A stretch of DNA of 64,000 nucleotides from Paenibacillus sp. 481 (GTDB lineage: Bacteria; Bacillota; Bacilli; Paenibacillales; Paenibacillaceae): assembly GCF_021223605.1 (NCBI RefSeq), contig NZ_CP075175.1:5101501-5165500 (forward strand), read 5' to 3'. Both the position numbers and the translations under genes were made by a program. Positions 27,383 through 36,709 of the stretch are shown one piece after another. The notes under the pieces are model-generated. The model was not told where the DNA came from and did not search any database. It saw only the letters and a list, made by a program, of their open reading frames with translations. Each line of letters opens with the position of its first letter. Within the stretch, counting starts at the first letter, position 1.

Positions 27383-27967
27383 ATGAAGAAGAAGAAAATA
27401 TTACTATTAAGTTCTACTGCCATCCTTGTTGTGGTCATGCTTATCTCTGTAGGCTTCAAATCTACTGCAGACCAATCTTACAAGTTTAATAATATTAAGT
27501 CGAATGATCAACTGTTAGAACAATTTAAAAATAATAATCTTACGGTTGAAAACGATAAAAAGTTTAAAGGTGGTAAAGTAGCCAAACTTAAATTGGATAT
27601 TGATCTTAAAAAGAATGTAGAAATGTCCACCACTGAAAAAGAAGTGTTTGATGGTACTATTTCTGGAAATTTAAAGCTAAAGGATGAGAAAATCAGCTAT
27701 AACTTTACTGGTTCTGATCTCTTCGAAGCATACAATATTAATAATAAAACAGTTTATATTGGAAGCGTATCGGTTCTTATGAAAAATAAGAAAGCAACGA
27801 ATGGCGAGGAAGCGATTTTGGGTATCAGATTTGAACCTGAAACAAAAAAAATTGACGTCGCACTAACATCTGGTGAGATTGGAGAAACTGCATTCATTCC
27901 TTTTGGTGAAGCATTTTTATCTTCAGAAGATTGGGAAAAAATTGATGCGATTAAGTACAAGGAGTAA
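27383..27967 (+). CDS. Secreted or membrane-anchored protein of unknown family
   Basis: A 194-residue protein with an N-terminal hydrophobic segment (LLLSSTAILVVVMLISVGF, ~5-24) and a Lys-rich beta-type mature domain (KVAKLKLDIDLKKNVEMS). AAGAAGGGTTAG precedes the start. It is first of three genes (27383, 27972, 28883) spaced 4-8 bases apart, clearly one operon, all with N-terminal export signals. Function is unknown. A surface toxin/immunity or envelope role is a guess from context. Confidence 0.7.
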   Translation: MKKKKILLLSSTAILVVVMLISVGFKSTADQSYKFNNIKSNDQLLEQFKNNNLTVENDKKFKGGKVAKLKLDIDLKKNVEMSTTEKEVFDGTISGNLKLKDEKISYNFTGSDLFEAYNINNKTVYIGSVSVLMKNKKATNGEEAILGIRFEPETKKIDVALTSGEIGETAFIPFGEAFLSSEDWEKIDAIKYKE

Positions 27968-27971
27968 AACA

Positions 27972-28874
27972 ATGATTAAACGGAAACTATTCAAAATAAT
28001 ATCCTCTGTTGCCATTTTGAGTTCCCTAGTAATGACTTTTAATAACAATTTTTCTTATGCGGTTTCTATGGATTCAGAAAAATACTATTATAAAGGTATT
28101 GAATATGCAACCGGTATCAGTGAACTATGCTGTGGAAATCCTGCTATTCAAGAGAATGGGGCTGCGACTATCGCAGTATCGAGTTCTGTTAATTATGGGG
28201 GGAGTTCCGGAAAGGCAAGAATTAAAACATATACTCGAAATGGAATAGTTCAACAGTGGTATAGTCGGAATTACAAAGGACCTGGGAAAGGAGACCTTTA
28301 TACTCATTACGCAACAATAGTTCGCAATGAAAAAATCGCAACAACATTTACATCGCAGTCTCCTGTCACCAATTTTATTACTCCTAGTGCTGTATTGCCT
28401 AAAGTATCTTCTACTACCGCTATTCCAGCGTTAGGGTGGTTAGTTGAAGGGCTGAAAGTGCCTTATTTGGGGGCATTTGTTGATCTTACGTTATCCATCA
28501 TTCAATCTGGACCAGGTTCCGTTGAGCATGTCATTGATGCTAGTAATTCGTCAGCGACAATTTATCTCAGAAATGTCGCTTCCAACAAGACAGAGATTCC
28601 ACCAAGTGTTGGAGTTGCAAATGCTGATAAGTATACTGCAGGTGTATATGATAAAACTACTGGTTCATACAAGCCGGGGTATGAGCCTAAATCTATTGGA
28701 GCTGTATCACATTTTCTATACAATTATTACATTCCAGCTGGACAAATCAGAAATTTGAAAGCAGAAGCAAAAGCGTACTACGACATCGTTATGAACAATG
28801 AACTTAGTTCTGCGTATCGGGTCTCCGTTTATACAAGACCAGCCACTCACTACTTTACAATTACAGGTAAATAA
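27972..28874 (+). CDS. Secreted protein of unknown family
   Basis: A 300-residue protein from ATG 27972, set by AAGGAGTAAAACA and four bases after the previous stop. The signal peptide is KLFKIISSVAILSSLVMTF...SYA (~3-30). The mature part contains a Cys pair (ELCCGNPA), a Gly/Ser-rich strand region and a hydrophobic stretch ~170-190. It is the middle gene of a three-gene operon. Not recognised. Confidence 0.7.
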   Translation: MIKRKLFKIISSVAILSSLVMTFNNNFSYAVSMDSEKYYYKGIEYATGISELCCGNPAIQENGAATIAVSSSVNYGGSSGKARIKTYTRNGIVQQWYSRNYKGPGKGDLYTHYATIVRNEKIATTFTSQSPVTNFITPSAVLPKVSSTTAIPALGWLVEGLKVPYLGAFVDLTLSIIQSGPGSVEHVIDASNSSATIYLRNVASNKTEIPPSVGVANADKYTAGVYDKTTGSYKPGYEPKSIGAVSHFLYNYYIPAGQIRNLKAEAKAYYDIVMNNELSSAYRVSVYTRPATHYFTITGK

Positions 28875-28882
28875 GAGGTGCT

Positions 28883-29338
28883 ATGAAGAAGATAATATAT
28901 ATAATTTCAATTGTTGGTCTGACATTCGTGATCTGGCTTTATATGATTGTTTCAGCTAGTAAACACAAAGAATTGATTGAAGATATAGCAAATCTTCAAA
29001 AATCAAACTTAACTTTAATTAGCAAACAAGCTGCCAGCATGAAGTATCGCTTCTCTGTGGTTATCTCTGATAAGCAAATAAATGAAAACGAGGCAATAGA
29101 TTTAGCTTACCTTCTTGAAGAATTTCGCAATATTATCAAACCATTGGAATTACTCTGTCTTCTAAACAAAGATGAGTCCCTTTTCGTGGAGGTACGATCA
29201 ACTTTTGATACGGCTGATCAAAGTATTACATTAAATCCTTACAAGCCCACCGTGCCTGAGGTTAAAAAAACAATAGAAGCGTTGGATGTCTTTGCGAAAG
29301 GTATTCAAGTAGCTAAAGAAAGATATTTTTATCAGTAA
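28883..29338 (+). CDS. Membrane-anchored protein of unknown family
   Basis: A 151-residue protein with one N-terminal membrane helix (IIYIISIVGLTFVIWLYMIV, ~4-23) and an external helical domain. AGAGGTG precedes ATG, eight bases after the preceding stop. It is the last gene of the three-gene secreted cassette. Confidence 0.65.
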   Translation: MKKIIYIISIVGLTFVIWLYMIVSASKHKELIEDIANLQKSNLTLISKQAASMKYRFSVVISDKQINENEAIDLAYLLEEFRNIIKPLELLCLLNKDESLFVEVRSTFDTADQSITLNPYKPTVPEVKKTIEALDVFAKGIQVAKERYFYQ

Positions 29339-29639
29339 CGTTATTAACTATAAATTACGATAATCAATTTAATAATTAGTGAATTAGAAAATGTCGTCTG
29401 AGTAGTTGAGTTATTTTTCTCAGCTCGGTTGGAACTGACCCCGTAACGTGAGACAAATCAAAACACCTTCAAGTGAAATCTACTATGTCGTAAGATATAG
29501 AGACAATCTTGGAGGTGTTTCTGCATGGGCAACTAGAGTGAGTTATCCAAAAGAATCAAAAGTGAAAGCAATCGAAATGAAATTGGTTGGTATTCCAGTG
29601 AAAATGGTTCACCTTTTAGAGACCATACATTCATTTGGT

Positions 29640-29839
29640 ATTTCGTATAAGATTTAAATGCAAGATCCACCTCAGAACCAAAGGAAGCATTGCATTCATC
29701 GCAGATTAAAGCACCAGTCTTATGTTTTCCTGTCCAGCACGAATTAAAGATATGCTCTTTCTTTTGGGCCGGAAGGTGGCCACCAAAAACAGGCGTCCCA
29801 TCTCAGTTGAGTTGGCGTTGAGAACTCGTAGTTCTTCAT
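29640..29839 (-). pseudogene. HNH-type endonuclease fragment
   Basis: Starting with ATG at 29839 but shifting frame, the minus strand encodes PVFGGHLPAQKKEHIFNSC and then LICDECNASFGSEVD, the pattern of an HNH nuclease (EHI... and CxxCNxxFGS). No intact frame exists. It lies in the otherwise gene-free stretch 29339-30212, downstream of the tniQ operon. The remaining bases there show no other coding signal. Confidence 0.45.
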
Positions 29840-30123
29840 CGAGCAGCTCTCCTTCTATCTAATTTAATGCAAAGAACATGTGCGTGTACGGTTTTAACGA
29901 CCAGTATAAACAGATTTATTCTGAATGCTCCTTTAGGAAGATAACTAATCTCCCTTGTCGACTTCAAACAGGAACATTATACCGAAAAATAATGACGTAT
30001 TTCTCAAAATTCATCCCGTTTACACTAACCTACCCGTTCGCTTAATGGGGCGTTATCAGTCTAACACTTTAATTTTCTTTGGACACTTATATTAACCAGA
30101 TGGAACTAAAAAGTCTTTGTAAC

Positions 30124-30157
30124 GAAAAAATAACTGAGCTTCTTGTACTCAGTTATT
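30124..30157 (-). terminator. Terminator of the tns operon
   Basis: On the minus strand AATAACTGAG pairs perfectly with CTCAGTTATT (9-nt loop), followed by TTTTTTCG. It lies ~55 bp beyond the tniQ stop. Confidence 0.85.
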
Positions 30158-30212
30158 TGGCATGCTGTTCTTAGAAACCCCATTTGCTGCTTTACATTAT
30201 GCTCACTCACGT

Positions 30213-31691
30213 TTATTGAATCAAACTTAAACGTTTAATATAATCATTCACGTATTTAAGTTGTTCGGTTTCATTTGTGCGATTTAACATTGTTAAAGCT
30301 AACGGGGGATGTTCGCATGCGGAAGGACTGACCTTCCTTTTGCTTTTAGTATTGAAAGGACATACTAAATCCTTGTCTAGCTTATGTTCAGAGATTTTTA
30401 TCTTTCGGAAATGAACTTTTTTGTTTTTTGTAGTGAATCCAAATGCAACAAAGTGGTTTTGAGGAGTATTTTGTAAATAGACTCCCTTAGCTCCTTTTTC
30501 GGCTGAAGCATACCAAATATAAAATAAATCTAAGTACATCATCCCAATAGATTTGGCGAGCATCCACTTAAATACTTCAAAGCTATAGTTTTTAAAGTAA
30601 TTACTGTGTATAATCGTCTTATCGTAAAACCCTCTAATTACCTCTTCATACAGTGGTGTAGATACTGTGAAGTCATTTACAGTATTCAATCTACGAGCAC
30701 CACAAAATTTCTCGTAAAATGGCTGATATTTCAGTAAAGATTGTTTCCAAAAGACATAAGCATATGCGTACGGACAAATCTCTGGAAATGATTCACCAGG
30801 TTCTTTTAATAAACAATTTAATCTTTTAATGCATGACCTATGTTTATGTAAATAGGTACGACGTAAATGTTTATCGATTGACTTAAATATGTCTCTAGTG
30901 ATGTCATAGATTTGCTTGTATATCCAGTTGGTATTAAAGTCGAAAGATTGAAACGATTCTTCCCCCATGTAATATTCATATCGAATCTGCTTTTCTACAT
31001 CACTTGGTAGTAATAATTGTTCAAAGTCGAAATTTAGTCTTCTTTTACTGAGATCGTTAATAATCAGCCAATTCAAACCATGTGTCTGAACAGCATCTTC
31101 TGTGTTGTTTAATATCCACTTAGTAAGTGATTTGTTTTGAATCGTAAATTCTTGGCTCCAGTGGCTCCATTTCATACTAAGATCTAACAAAGGATGACCA
31201 CATATACAAATAAAGGCACCTGACATACCTTCACCTAACAAATACGGAATCGGCTGCTTGCAGCTATGACATACATTAATTAACTGCTTGTTGTGATACG
31301 GGCAGTGGTCAATAAGTAAAAACTGATGAAAAAGGCTATGGTGACCGACCTCCATGCATTCTACGCACCAATGTAGGTTATCTTTTAACCAATATTGTTC
31401 GTTATTGATGTCCGTCCTTACACATTTAATAAGTAAATCTAGATATGCGCTATTATGAGCATGGAGGTTATAGTTCAAAAATCTAGAGAGAGTATCGCAA
31501 TCTAGACCATGCAAAGAAATTAAATTACGCATAGATTTAGCAAATGAAGGAGCCACATTTGAACCTGCTCTTCTACCGATTACACTTACGAGTTCTTTAT
31601 GACTTAGAACATTGGCAAAAGCGAATTTTTCTAGAATGGACCATGCAGATTCAAATGGATGAATCCACTCTCTCCTCCAAACAACATTCAT
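30213..31691 (-). CDS. tniQ: TniQ/TnsD-family transposon target-selection protein
   Basis: A 492-residue protein from ATG 31691 (a TTG at 31700 is too close to AAAGGA). The TniQ zinc-finger segment reads HWCVECMEVGHHSLFHQFLLIDHCPYH then CHSCKQPI (~residues 113-160), with a second CxC region (FICICGHPL). TniQ/TnsD proteins bind the attachment site and recruit TnsC. Length is near that of Tn7 TnsD (508). It is the last gene of a tnsABC-tniQ operon. No CRISPR-Cas genes are near, so protein-guided targeting is expected. Confidence 0.88.
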   Translation of the reverse strand: MNVVWRREWIHPFESAWSILEKFAFANVLSHKELVSVIGRRAGSNVAPSFAKSMRNLISLHGLDCDTLSRFLNYNLHAHNSAYLDLLIKCVRTDINNEQYWLKDNLHWCVECMEVGHHSLFHQFLLIDHCPYHNKQLINVCHSCKQPIPYLLGEGMSGAFICICGHPLLDLSMKWSHWSQEFTIQNKSLTKWILNNTEDAVQTHGLNWLIINDLSKRRLNFDFEQLLLPSDVEKQIRYEYYMGEESFQSFDFNTNWIYKQIYDITRDIFKSIDKHLRRTYLHKHRSCIKRLNCLLKEPGESFPEICPYAYAYVFWKQSLLKYQPFYEKFCGARRLNTVNDFTVSTPLYEEVIRGFYDKTIIHSNYFKNYSFEVFKWMLAKSIGMMYLDLFYIWYASAEKGAKGVYLQNTPQNHFVAFGFTTKNKKVHFRKIKISEHKLDKDLVCPFNTKSKRKVSPSACEHPPLALTMLNRTNETEQLKYVNDYIKRLSLIQ

Positions 31692-31716
31692 CAGTATCAA
31701 TCATCCTTTATTTAAA

Positions 31717-32673
31717 CTAAGCCAAAGCCATATATATTTCAGATTCAATATACCCGGAGTCTTTAATAGCATTTCTCCAATCATCTTGTGTCGGCCAGTA
31801 TATATCATTTGCATAACCTTGTTTCATTGCATTCTCAACCGTATATGCAAAGTACTCCATGGGAATTTCTAAACTTTTTGATAAACCATATTCTCGCCGA
31901 ATGTCTTTAAAATGACTGTGTAAATCGGCTGCGCATTTTTCTAATCTATGTCCTTCTTCGAAAGCTTTTGGGAAATAATATCGCGTGAAACTCCACCCGC
32001 TCCCTTCAGGATATTCGGAAACCTGATCATAGCACTTTAAGCAAAACTTAATATCTTCAAGTGTACGAATACCATAGAATTGATGCTCTTTTGTCATAAA
32101 TCGACCAATGATTTGAGATTTTTTCTGTTCTAAGAAAAATGTCCTGCGCGACAATAACTCTTCTTGTCCAACTGAAATGACAGTTAGACTAATCTTTGCA
32201 CGATCGAGCTCATTATAGATATCAATCAGCCAATTGTAATGTAACTCTGTTAAACGATGTGCCTCATCAATAATGAGGACGACTCTACGTAATTTCGATT
32301 TCTCTCCTTGTTCAATAAGCAAGTTGACAATCTGACTTCTCATGTTGGAGGGTTTTCTTTTCGATGGAAAAGGAAATTTGAAATCACTTAATATATCGAG
32401 AAAAAACTTTTCTTCACTAGGCACTCGATACAAGTTACAACTTGTTGAGAATATGGGTATAGGTGCCCCTAGTTTCTCAGGAATATACCTCATAGCAAAT
32501 TGAATAGAGCTGCTTTTTCCTATTCTCGGTCGTCCATATACGATTATGCCAGGACTTCGATTTGATACTGTTTTCATTAACGTTTCCATCAATTTCAAAA
32601 CTTCTCTTGTTGGTAATACATAGTGACCTTGTTCAACAGGATGGACACCACTTGGAATATTAGGTCTTTTCAT
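31717..32673 (-). CDS. tnsC: TnsC-like AAA+ ATPase
   Basis: A 318-residue AAA+ protein with Walker A YGRPRIGKSSS (~46-56) and Walker B VVLIIDEAH (~residues 131-139), followed by sensor-1-like LTVISVGQ. In Tn7-like elements TnsC forms ATP-dependent filaments that link the target-bound TniQ to the TnsAB transposase and give target immunity. TTAGGAGT precedes the ATG, 17 bases after tnsB's stop. It is shorter than Tn7 TnsC (555), similar to TniB. Confidence 0.9.
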   Translation of the reverse strand: MKRPNIPSGVHPVEQGHYVLPTREVLKLMETLMKTVSNRSPGIIVYGRPRIGKSSSIQFAMRYIPEKLGAPIPIFSTSCNLYRVPSEEKFFLDILSDFKFPFPSKRKPSNMRSQIVNLLIEQGEKSKLRRVVLIIDEAHRLTELHYNWLIDIYNELDRAKISLTVISVGQEELLSRRTFFLEQKKSQIIGRFMTKEHQFYGIRTLEDIKFCLKCYDQVSEYPEGSGWSFTRYYFPKAFEEGHRLEKCAADLHSHFKDIRREYGLSKSLEIPMEYFAYTVENAMKQGYANDIYWPTQDDWRNAIKDSGYIESEIYMALA

Positions 32674-32690
32674 TACTATTTACTCCTAAC

Positions 32691-34652
32691 TTAATATGTA
32701 ATGGTCTTGTATTGCGTTAGAATTTCCTCGAGATCTTGGAAATTGGTAGTATCTATTTGACTATTGAGCTGACGAGCATTTTCTAGAGGATTAATAGTGT
32801 CAATTTCTTGTTGTTGTGAAGTGTCTTTTGTCTTCTCTCGAATGTATTTTTTCACCTTAGTAATCTTGTTAGCATCACGTTTTGGTCCTGCTTTAGCTTG
32901 TCGTGTCAAATAATCCGTATACACAAACACAGGATCGTCCCAACTTGTATAGTGAATTAGCTTATTAATTACAAGTTTGTTGATCTCTTTTCTCATCTGT
33001 AAATTATGCGGGCTTAAAGACCACTTACCCACGGCAACTAAAATACCAAGCTCACTACCATCTGGCAAAAAAGCTCGAATTGTTCGTAAATCATCGATAT
33101 TTACCTGCAAGCTTAGTTCAGTACCAATTAAATGAGCTGAATTAGCTAGCTTATCATTCCTATATTCGACCCCTTCATATTGAATGTAAGGTCTTTTTCC
33201 GGTCCCTATACTCCCTCTAACCGTTCGTTTCATTGTTGTTTGCATAAATAACATCTCCGATCTTTTATTTTCATCAAGAATACGAGGAGATATTCCACTT
33301 GATACACGTTTTTCTAACAATTCGAGTGGTGATTGGTGAAAGATACTCTTATGAGGTGTCCCGTTATAGTTCGATATTAGTATTTCAACAAGCTCCTCTA
33401 AATGACTGTATGTTATCGAAAACTTGATAGCTTTTTCATCTGGCTCCTGCCTTCGTGGATCTTTGGGATGGCTACCAGTAGTGTTCGGGAGACGATGAAT
33501 TTGTTCAGCAAGTGATTCAAAGAATCGTTCGATAGTTCCTCGACGCATTGGAAGTGAAACCGGGCCTAAAGAAGTTGTGCAACCAAGTAGATGGTACAGT
33601 CGATCTTGCACCAGATTTGCAAGGTGAGATTTCGCGTTATCAAATGATATAATATCCCAGACAGCCCACTCCATTTCTGGTGATACTTCTGAAGGAAATC
33701 CACCTGTCTCTTGGTATGATAAATTGTCTATCGATAATGTTTTTCTTTCATGTGGTATGACAGCATTTCTGATACAGGTCATAACATCGCTAGCGCTATA
33801 TTCTTTGTTTAGAGATATGGAGTAGCCAATTATATTGTGTGTTGCGACATCGATTATACACAGAATCCAGAACCGTTCGAGCACACGTACAACTTCATCT
33901 CCATCTGGAGTCATCAGTCGAATAGCAAATATAGCATCAATACGATGACCATCAAATTGAACGATTTGGTATGGCGTCATGGTACTCGGATGATTTGCTT
34001 CTCCGATTCCAGAATGACGTATTTTTTGACTTGCATCTTGTCCAAAACGTTTTGCTACACTGTGGATATGAGCGTGCTGTAGATTCTTTAGATATCTGTA
34101 TATAGATCGATAAGCCATATGTTCCGTATTAAATGGGTAAGCGTGTAACGGTATATTCTTATCTCTACAGGCCTCCACAAATTTCTTATGTATGTATTTT
34201 GGTCGCATTACGGGCTCCATACCTCTTCTATTTCGATTAAAATAGAGATCTACAATTAACTCTTCTATATCAGGGTGTTTCTCCAAAAGTAATTTAAACT
34301 CGCCAGTTTTTTTTTCAAGGTTTCTCTTCCTGCTTGTAGGATTTAACTCATATTGCTTAACTCTTTTATTAGGAATTAAGGCTCTATATCCCAATACCTC
34401 TCCATTTACGTCAAATGATAAGCATCTAGTAATTAACCGGTGAAGATTCTTTCTTTGAATCTGAGTCTGAGCATATATTTCCTTCATACTGACTCTTTCT
34501 GTGACATACATATCGACAGCTTTCTTTCTCGATAGAAATATTTCTCGTTCTGGAGGATGTAACTGCATTGGGTCAACTAGTGGCCATAATTCTAAATTTA
34601 CTTGTTCAGGTAGTAGTGTTTCTTTATAGATGAACTTGCTCCTAGTCATCAA
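32691..34652 (-). CDS. tnsB: TnsB-like DDE transposase
   Basis: A 653-residue retroviral-integrase-fold transposase. N-terminal helix-turn-helix domains span ~40-200. The catalytic triad is Asp234 (VQFDGHRID), Asp338 (ISFDNAKSH) and Glu375 (RRGTIERFFESL), then a beta-barrel and a charged C-terminal tail that contacts TnsC. It cuts and joins the 3' ends and binds the end repeats, here presumably the GACAAGAAGTTG sites near 23.1 kb. It overlaps tnsA by 11 bases. All key residues are present. Confidence 0.93.
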   Translation of the reverse strand: MMTRSKFIYKETLLPEQVNLELWPLVDPMQLHPPEREIFLSRKKAVDMYVTERVSMKEIYAQTQIQRKNLHRLITRCLSFDVNGEVLGYRALIPNKRVKQYELNPTSRKRNLEKKTGEFKLLLEKHPDIEELIVDLYFNRNRRGMEPVMRPKYIHKKFVEACRDKNIPLHAYPFNTEHMAYRSIYRYLKNLQHAHIHSVAKRFGQDASQKIRHSGIGEANHPSTMTPYQIVQFDGHRIDAIFAIRLMTPDGDEVVRVLERFWILCIIDVATHNIIGYSISLNKEYSASDVMTCIRNAVIPHERKTLSIDNLSYQETGGFPSEVSPEMEWAVWDIISFDNAKSHLANLVQDRLYHLLGCTTSLGPVSLPMRRGTIERFFESLAEQIHRLPNTTGSHPKDPRRQEPDEKAIKFSITYSHLEELVEILISNYNGTPHKSIFHQSPLELLEKRVSSGISPRILDENKRSEMLFMQTTMKRTVRGSIGTGKRPYIQYEGVEYRNDKLANSAHLIGTELSLQVNIDDLRTIRAFLPDGSELGILVAVGKWSLSPHNLQMRKEINKLVINKLIHYTSWDDPVFVYTDYLTRQAKAGPKRDANKITKVKKYIREKTKDTSQQQEIDTINPLENARQLNSQIDTTNFQDLEEILTQYKTITY

Positions 34653-35298
34653 TCCAAACCTCCGTACTGTTTCCCCATAAGATTTCTGTTATGTTAGTGC
34701 ATACAACACCTGTATACATGAGCCATGCGCAAATATTAATAATTTTATTGATTGTAAACTCACTTTCTAATTTTCGAAGCAGCTCTTGAACAGTGCATCG
34801 TCCCTGCTTTATAACACATAAAATCTCCTCCAGATTCTCGGGCTTCTGTATATTGGAAACAATGGACAACATTTTAATTCGATTCTCCCTCTCGATCCTA
34901 CTCTCGCGTATTGATGCTTCAGTCATTACAATATGTTTATATCCGTTTTCTTCACACCATTTCTGTTGGGCGCTAATCTGTCTCATCGTGCGTGAGAATC
35001 TATGATGATCAGGGTTTAGTTCAATTAAATATTTAATTTCTACGAATACTTCTTCACCGTTGCGATACTTAATCCACATATCAAATATGCTCGTATGAAT
35101 CTTCTCGCCACAAACATAACTAATTTCTAATGGCTGTTCACAATAGGCTATTACATTAGGATCAGTATCAACTCGAACAAAATGATCAAATTCCAAATCA
35201 TTGTATAGCACCACTTTACGACCCACTTTAGGGCCATTTGCAGTCCAGTAGTTATTCCCGTATTTTTTACTACGAGACATGACGATAGGATTAAACAT
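34642..35298 (-). CDS. tnsA: TnsA-like endonuclease
   Basis: A 218-residue protein with the TnsA PD-(D/E)xK nuclease: Glu in YCEQPLEISY (~54), Asp in IFDMWIKY (~73) and VEIKY (Glu87, Lys89), then a winged-helix-like C-terminus for TnsC contact. TnsA cuts the 5' ends, allowing cut-and-paste movement. GAGGAAG precedes ATG. It is first in the operon and its promoter lies in 35299-35458. The active-site residues are intact. Confidence 0.9.
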   Translation of the reverse strand: MFNPIVMSRSKKYGNNYWTANGPKVGRKVVLYNDLEFDHFVRVDTDPNVIAYCEQPLEISYVCGEKIHTSIFDMWIKYRNGEEVFVEIKYLIELNPDHHRFSRTMRQISAQQKWCEENGYKHIVMTEASIRESRIERENRIKMLSIVSNIQKPENLEEILCVIKQGRCTVQELLRKLESEFTINKIINICAWLMYTGVVCTNITEILWGNSTEVWIDD

Positions 35299-35458
35299 TG
35301 CTATCTTCCTCTTTGAATGTGTTTACTAATGACGTATTTCCAAAACGTTTATATCTTAAACATATTCCCTTCATTTTTTTGAAAAATATGATTATAGTTT
35401 ATTGATTAATAGGAAACACTAGAATTATAGCTTGCTAGAAATGGAGAGGTGTGTCTGA

Positions 35459-35674
35459 ATGAACGAACAGGAGATATATGTATTTGTTGGTTATAAAATA
35501 CGTGAATGGCGTTCAATAAAGAATCTGACTCAAGAGCAGTTAGGAGAAAAGTTAAACATGTCTCGTCCATCAATCTCGAATATAGAGGCTGGAAGACATC
35601 ATATTAGCTTGCATTTATTGTTTCGACTGGCATATATCTTAGAAATACCTCCTCAAGAATTGATAACAAAATAG
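35459..35674 (+). CDS. Xre-family HTH regulator
   Basis: A 71-residue single-domain Cro/C1-type protein: LTQEQLGEKLNMSRPSISNIEAGRHHIS is the helix-turn-helix. GGAGAGGTG precedes ATG. It is divergent from tnsA across a 160-bp intergenic region, so it may control transposition genes. A 14-bp stretch in that region, TAATGACGTATTTC, recurs beyond the operon's other end. Confidence 0.85.
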   Translation: MNEQEIYVFVGYKIREWRSIKNLTQEQLGEKLNMSRPSISNIEAGRHHISLHLLFRLAYILEIPPQELITK

Positions 35675-35676
35675 CT

Positions 35677-35970
35677 TTATGTCTTCTTATGTATTTTGCT
35701 TAGAATTTCTTGAATAGCTTGATGGTAACTATCAATAGTTGCTTGAGAAATTAAAGAATCCTTGTGAATGGCACGAGCAGTGATTTGGTGTTTTAAAATT
35801 AGTATTTCACCAGGCTTTGATGGATTATACATGATCGGTAAGTACCATCCTCCTTCTGTCCTTACTTTGTCGTACCACCTACCTTTTGTCATCACATTAC
35901 TTACATAATAATGATTACGATACTTTAATCCCTTTATAGTCATTCTGGCTATATCCTTGTAAGCTGCCAT
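35677..35970 (-). CDS. Small basic protein of unknown family
   Basis: A 97-residue protein with predicted pI above neutrality and strand-rich centre (GGWYLPIMYNPSKPGEILILK), then a helical tail. AAAGGGGG gives a good ribosome site. It converges on the Xre gene at 35459 with a 2-bp gap. The family was not recognised. Confidence 0.6.
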   Translation of the reverse strand: MAAYKDIARMTIKGLKYRNHYYVSNVMTKGRWYDKVRTEGGWYLPIMYNPSKPGEILILKHQITARAIHKDSLISQATIDSYHQAIQEILSKIHKKT

Positions 35971-36106
35971 AATTAGCCCCCTTTTTAATTAAAGTTGACA
36001 AAAAGACTCGATTTAATACATATATGTATCATTTATTAATAATGATATTCAAGTGCATATGTATCCATGACTATATGTTGCTTACACTAGTTTCTGAGGT
36101 GTAGTC

Positions 36107-36451
36107 ATGGATAATTCCATTTTAGCAAGTGTAGGTTTTCGAGTCAGAGAAATAAGAAAAGAGCGTAAACTCTCTCAAGAGCAATTAGGAGAAATCGCAG
36201 GATTTCATTTTTCATATATAGGTGGAATCGAGCGTGGAGAGAAGAACGTGTCATTATTAAACCTTCAAAAAATCGCTGAGGCGCTTAGTGTACCTGTGTA
36301 CGAACTGCTTAAATATGAAGTAAATACGAAACCACCACGTTCAGAGAAAGAACATTTATTGGTGAAGGTTCAACAACTAACAGTAAAAATGAATTCTAAA
36401 GACCTTAAAAAAATGTTGTTATTTATAACTGAAATAATGGACAACAAATAG
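36107..36451 (+). CDS. Xre-family HTH regulator
   Basis: A 114-residue protein. The helix-turn-helix is LSQEQLGEIAGFHFSYIGGIERGEKNVSLLNL (~20-52), followed by a helical dimerisation tail. This is the SinR/phage-repressor size class. A possible -35 TTGACA lies at ~35996. Its last codons form one arm of the terminator at 36437-36489. The target is unknown; it could repress the neighbouring exonuclease or itself. Confidence 0.87.
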   Translation: MDNSILASVGFRVREIRKERKLSQEQLGEIAGFHFSYIGGIERGEKNVSLLNLQKIAEALSVPVYELLKYEVNTKPPRSEKEHLLVKVQQLTVKMNSKDLKKMLLFITEIMDNK

Positions 36452-36489
36452 GCCCGTTCATGTAATGGGCCTATTTGTTGTCCATTTTC
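36437..36489 (+). terminator. Very strong 19-bp perfect-stem terminator overlapping the Xre stop
   Basis: ATGGACAACAAATAGGCCC (36437-36455) and its exact complement (36467-36485) flank an 11-nt loop, followed by TTTT. The left arm contains the last Xre codons and TAG. It may also act on leftward transcription. The remaining gap to 36709 shows no gene. Confidence 0.85.
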
Positions 36490-36709
36490 TCTTATATCGT
36501 TCTTTCAACTTATTGATTATTTGCTGTTCACATTTTTAAGTGGCAGAAAGACCGTAATAGTTGGCTTCCTGCCGGCCCTTTTTTATAAACAAATGAGAGT
36601 CTTTTTCATGGATTAATCATACGTTGCTGAACTTTATCATCAGTGCCATACATCGTAACGGAGTATAGGGTTAAATATTTTAAAAAAGTACCATTTAGAA
36701 TTGATGTAA

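Noticed and set aside
29448-29657. 69-codon plus-strand ORF starting at GTG
   Set aside because: No ribosome site. It partly overlaps, on the opposite strand, the HNH-like relic at 29640-29839, whose composition is more protein-like.
29990-35340. 14-bp direct repeat TAATGACGTATTTC on both sides of the tns operon (29990 and 35327)
   Set aside because: The copies are direct, not inverted, and a 14-bp match is expected by chance in a 64-kb AT-rich window, so not taken as transposon ends.
35861-35910. TTTGTCGTAC and TTTTGTCATCACA resembling right-end TnsB sites close to tnsA
   Set aside because: Both lie inside the coding frame of the small gene at 35677-35970, and there is no terminal ACA at the expected spacing with conserved flanks.
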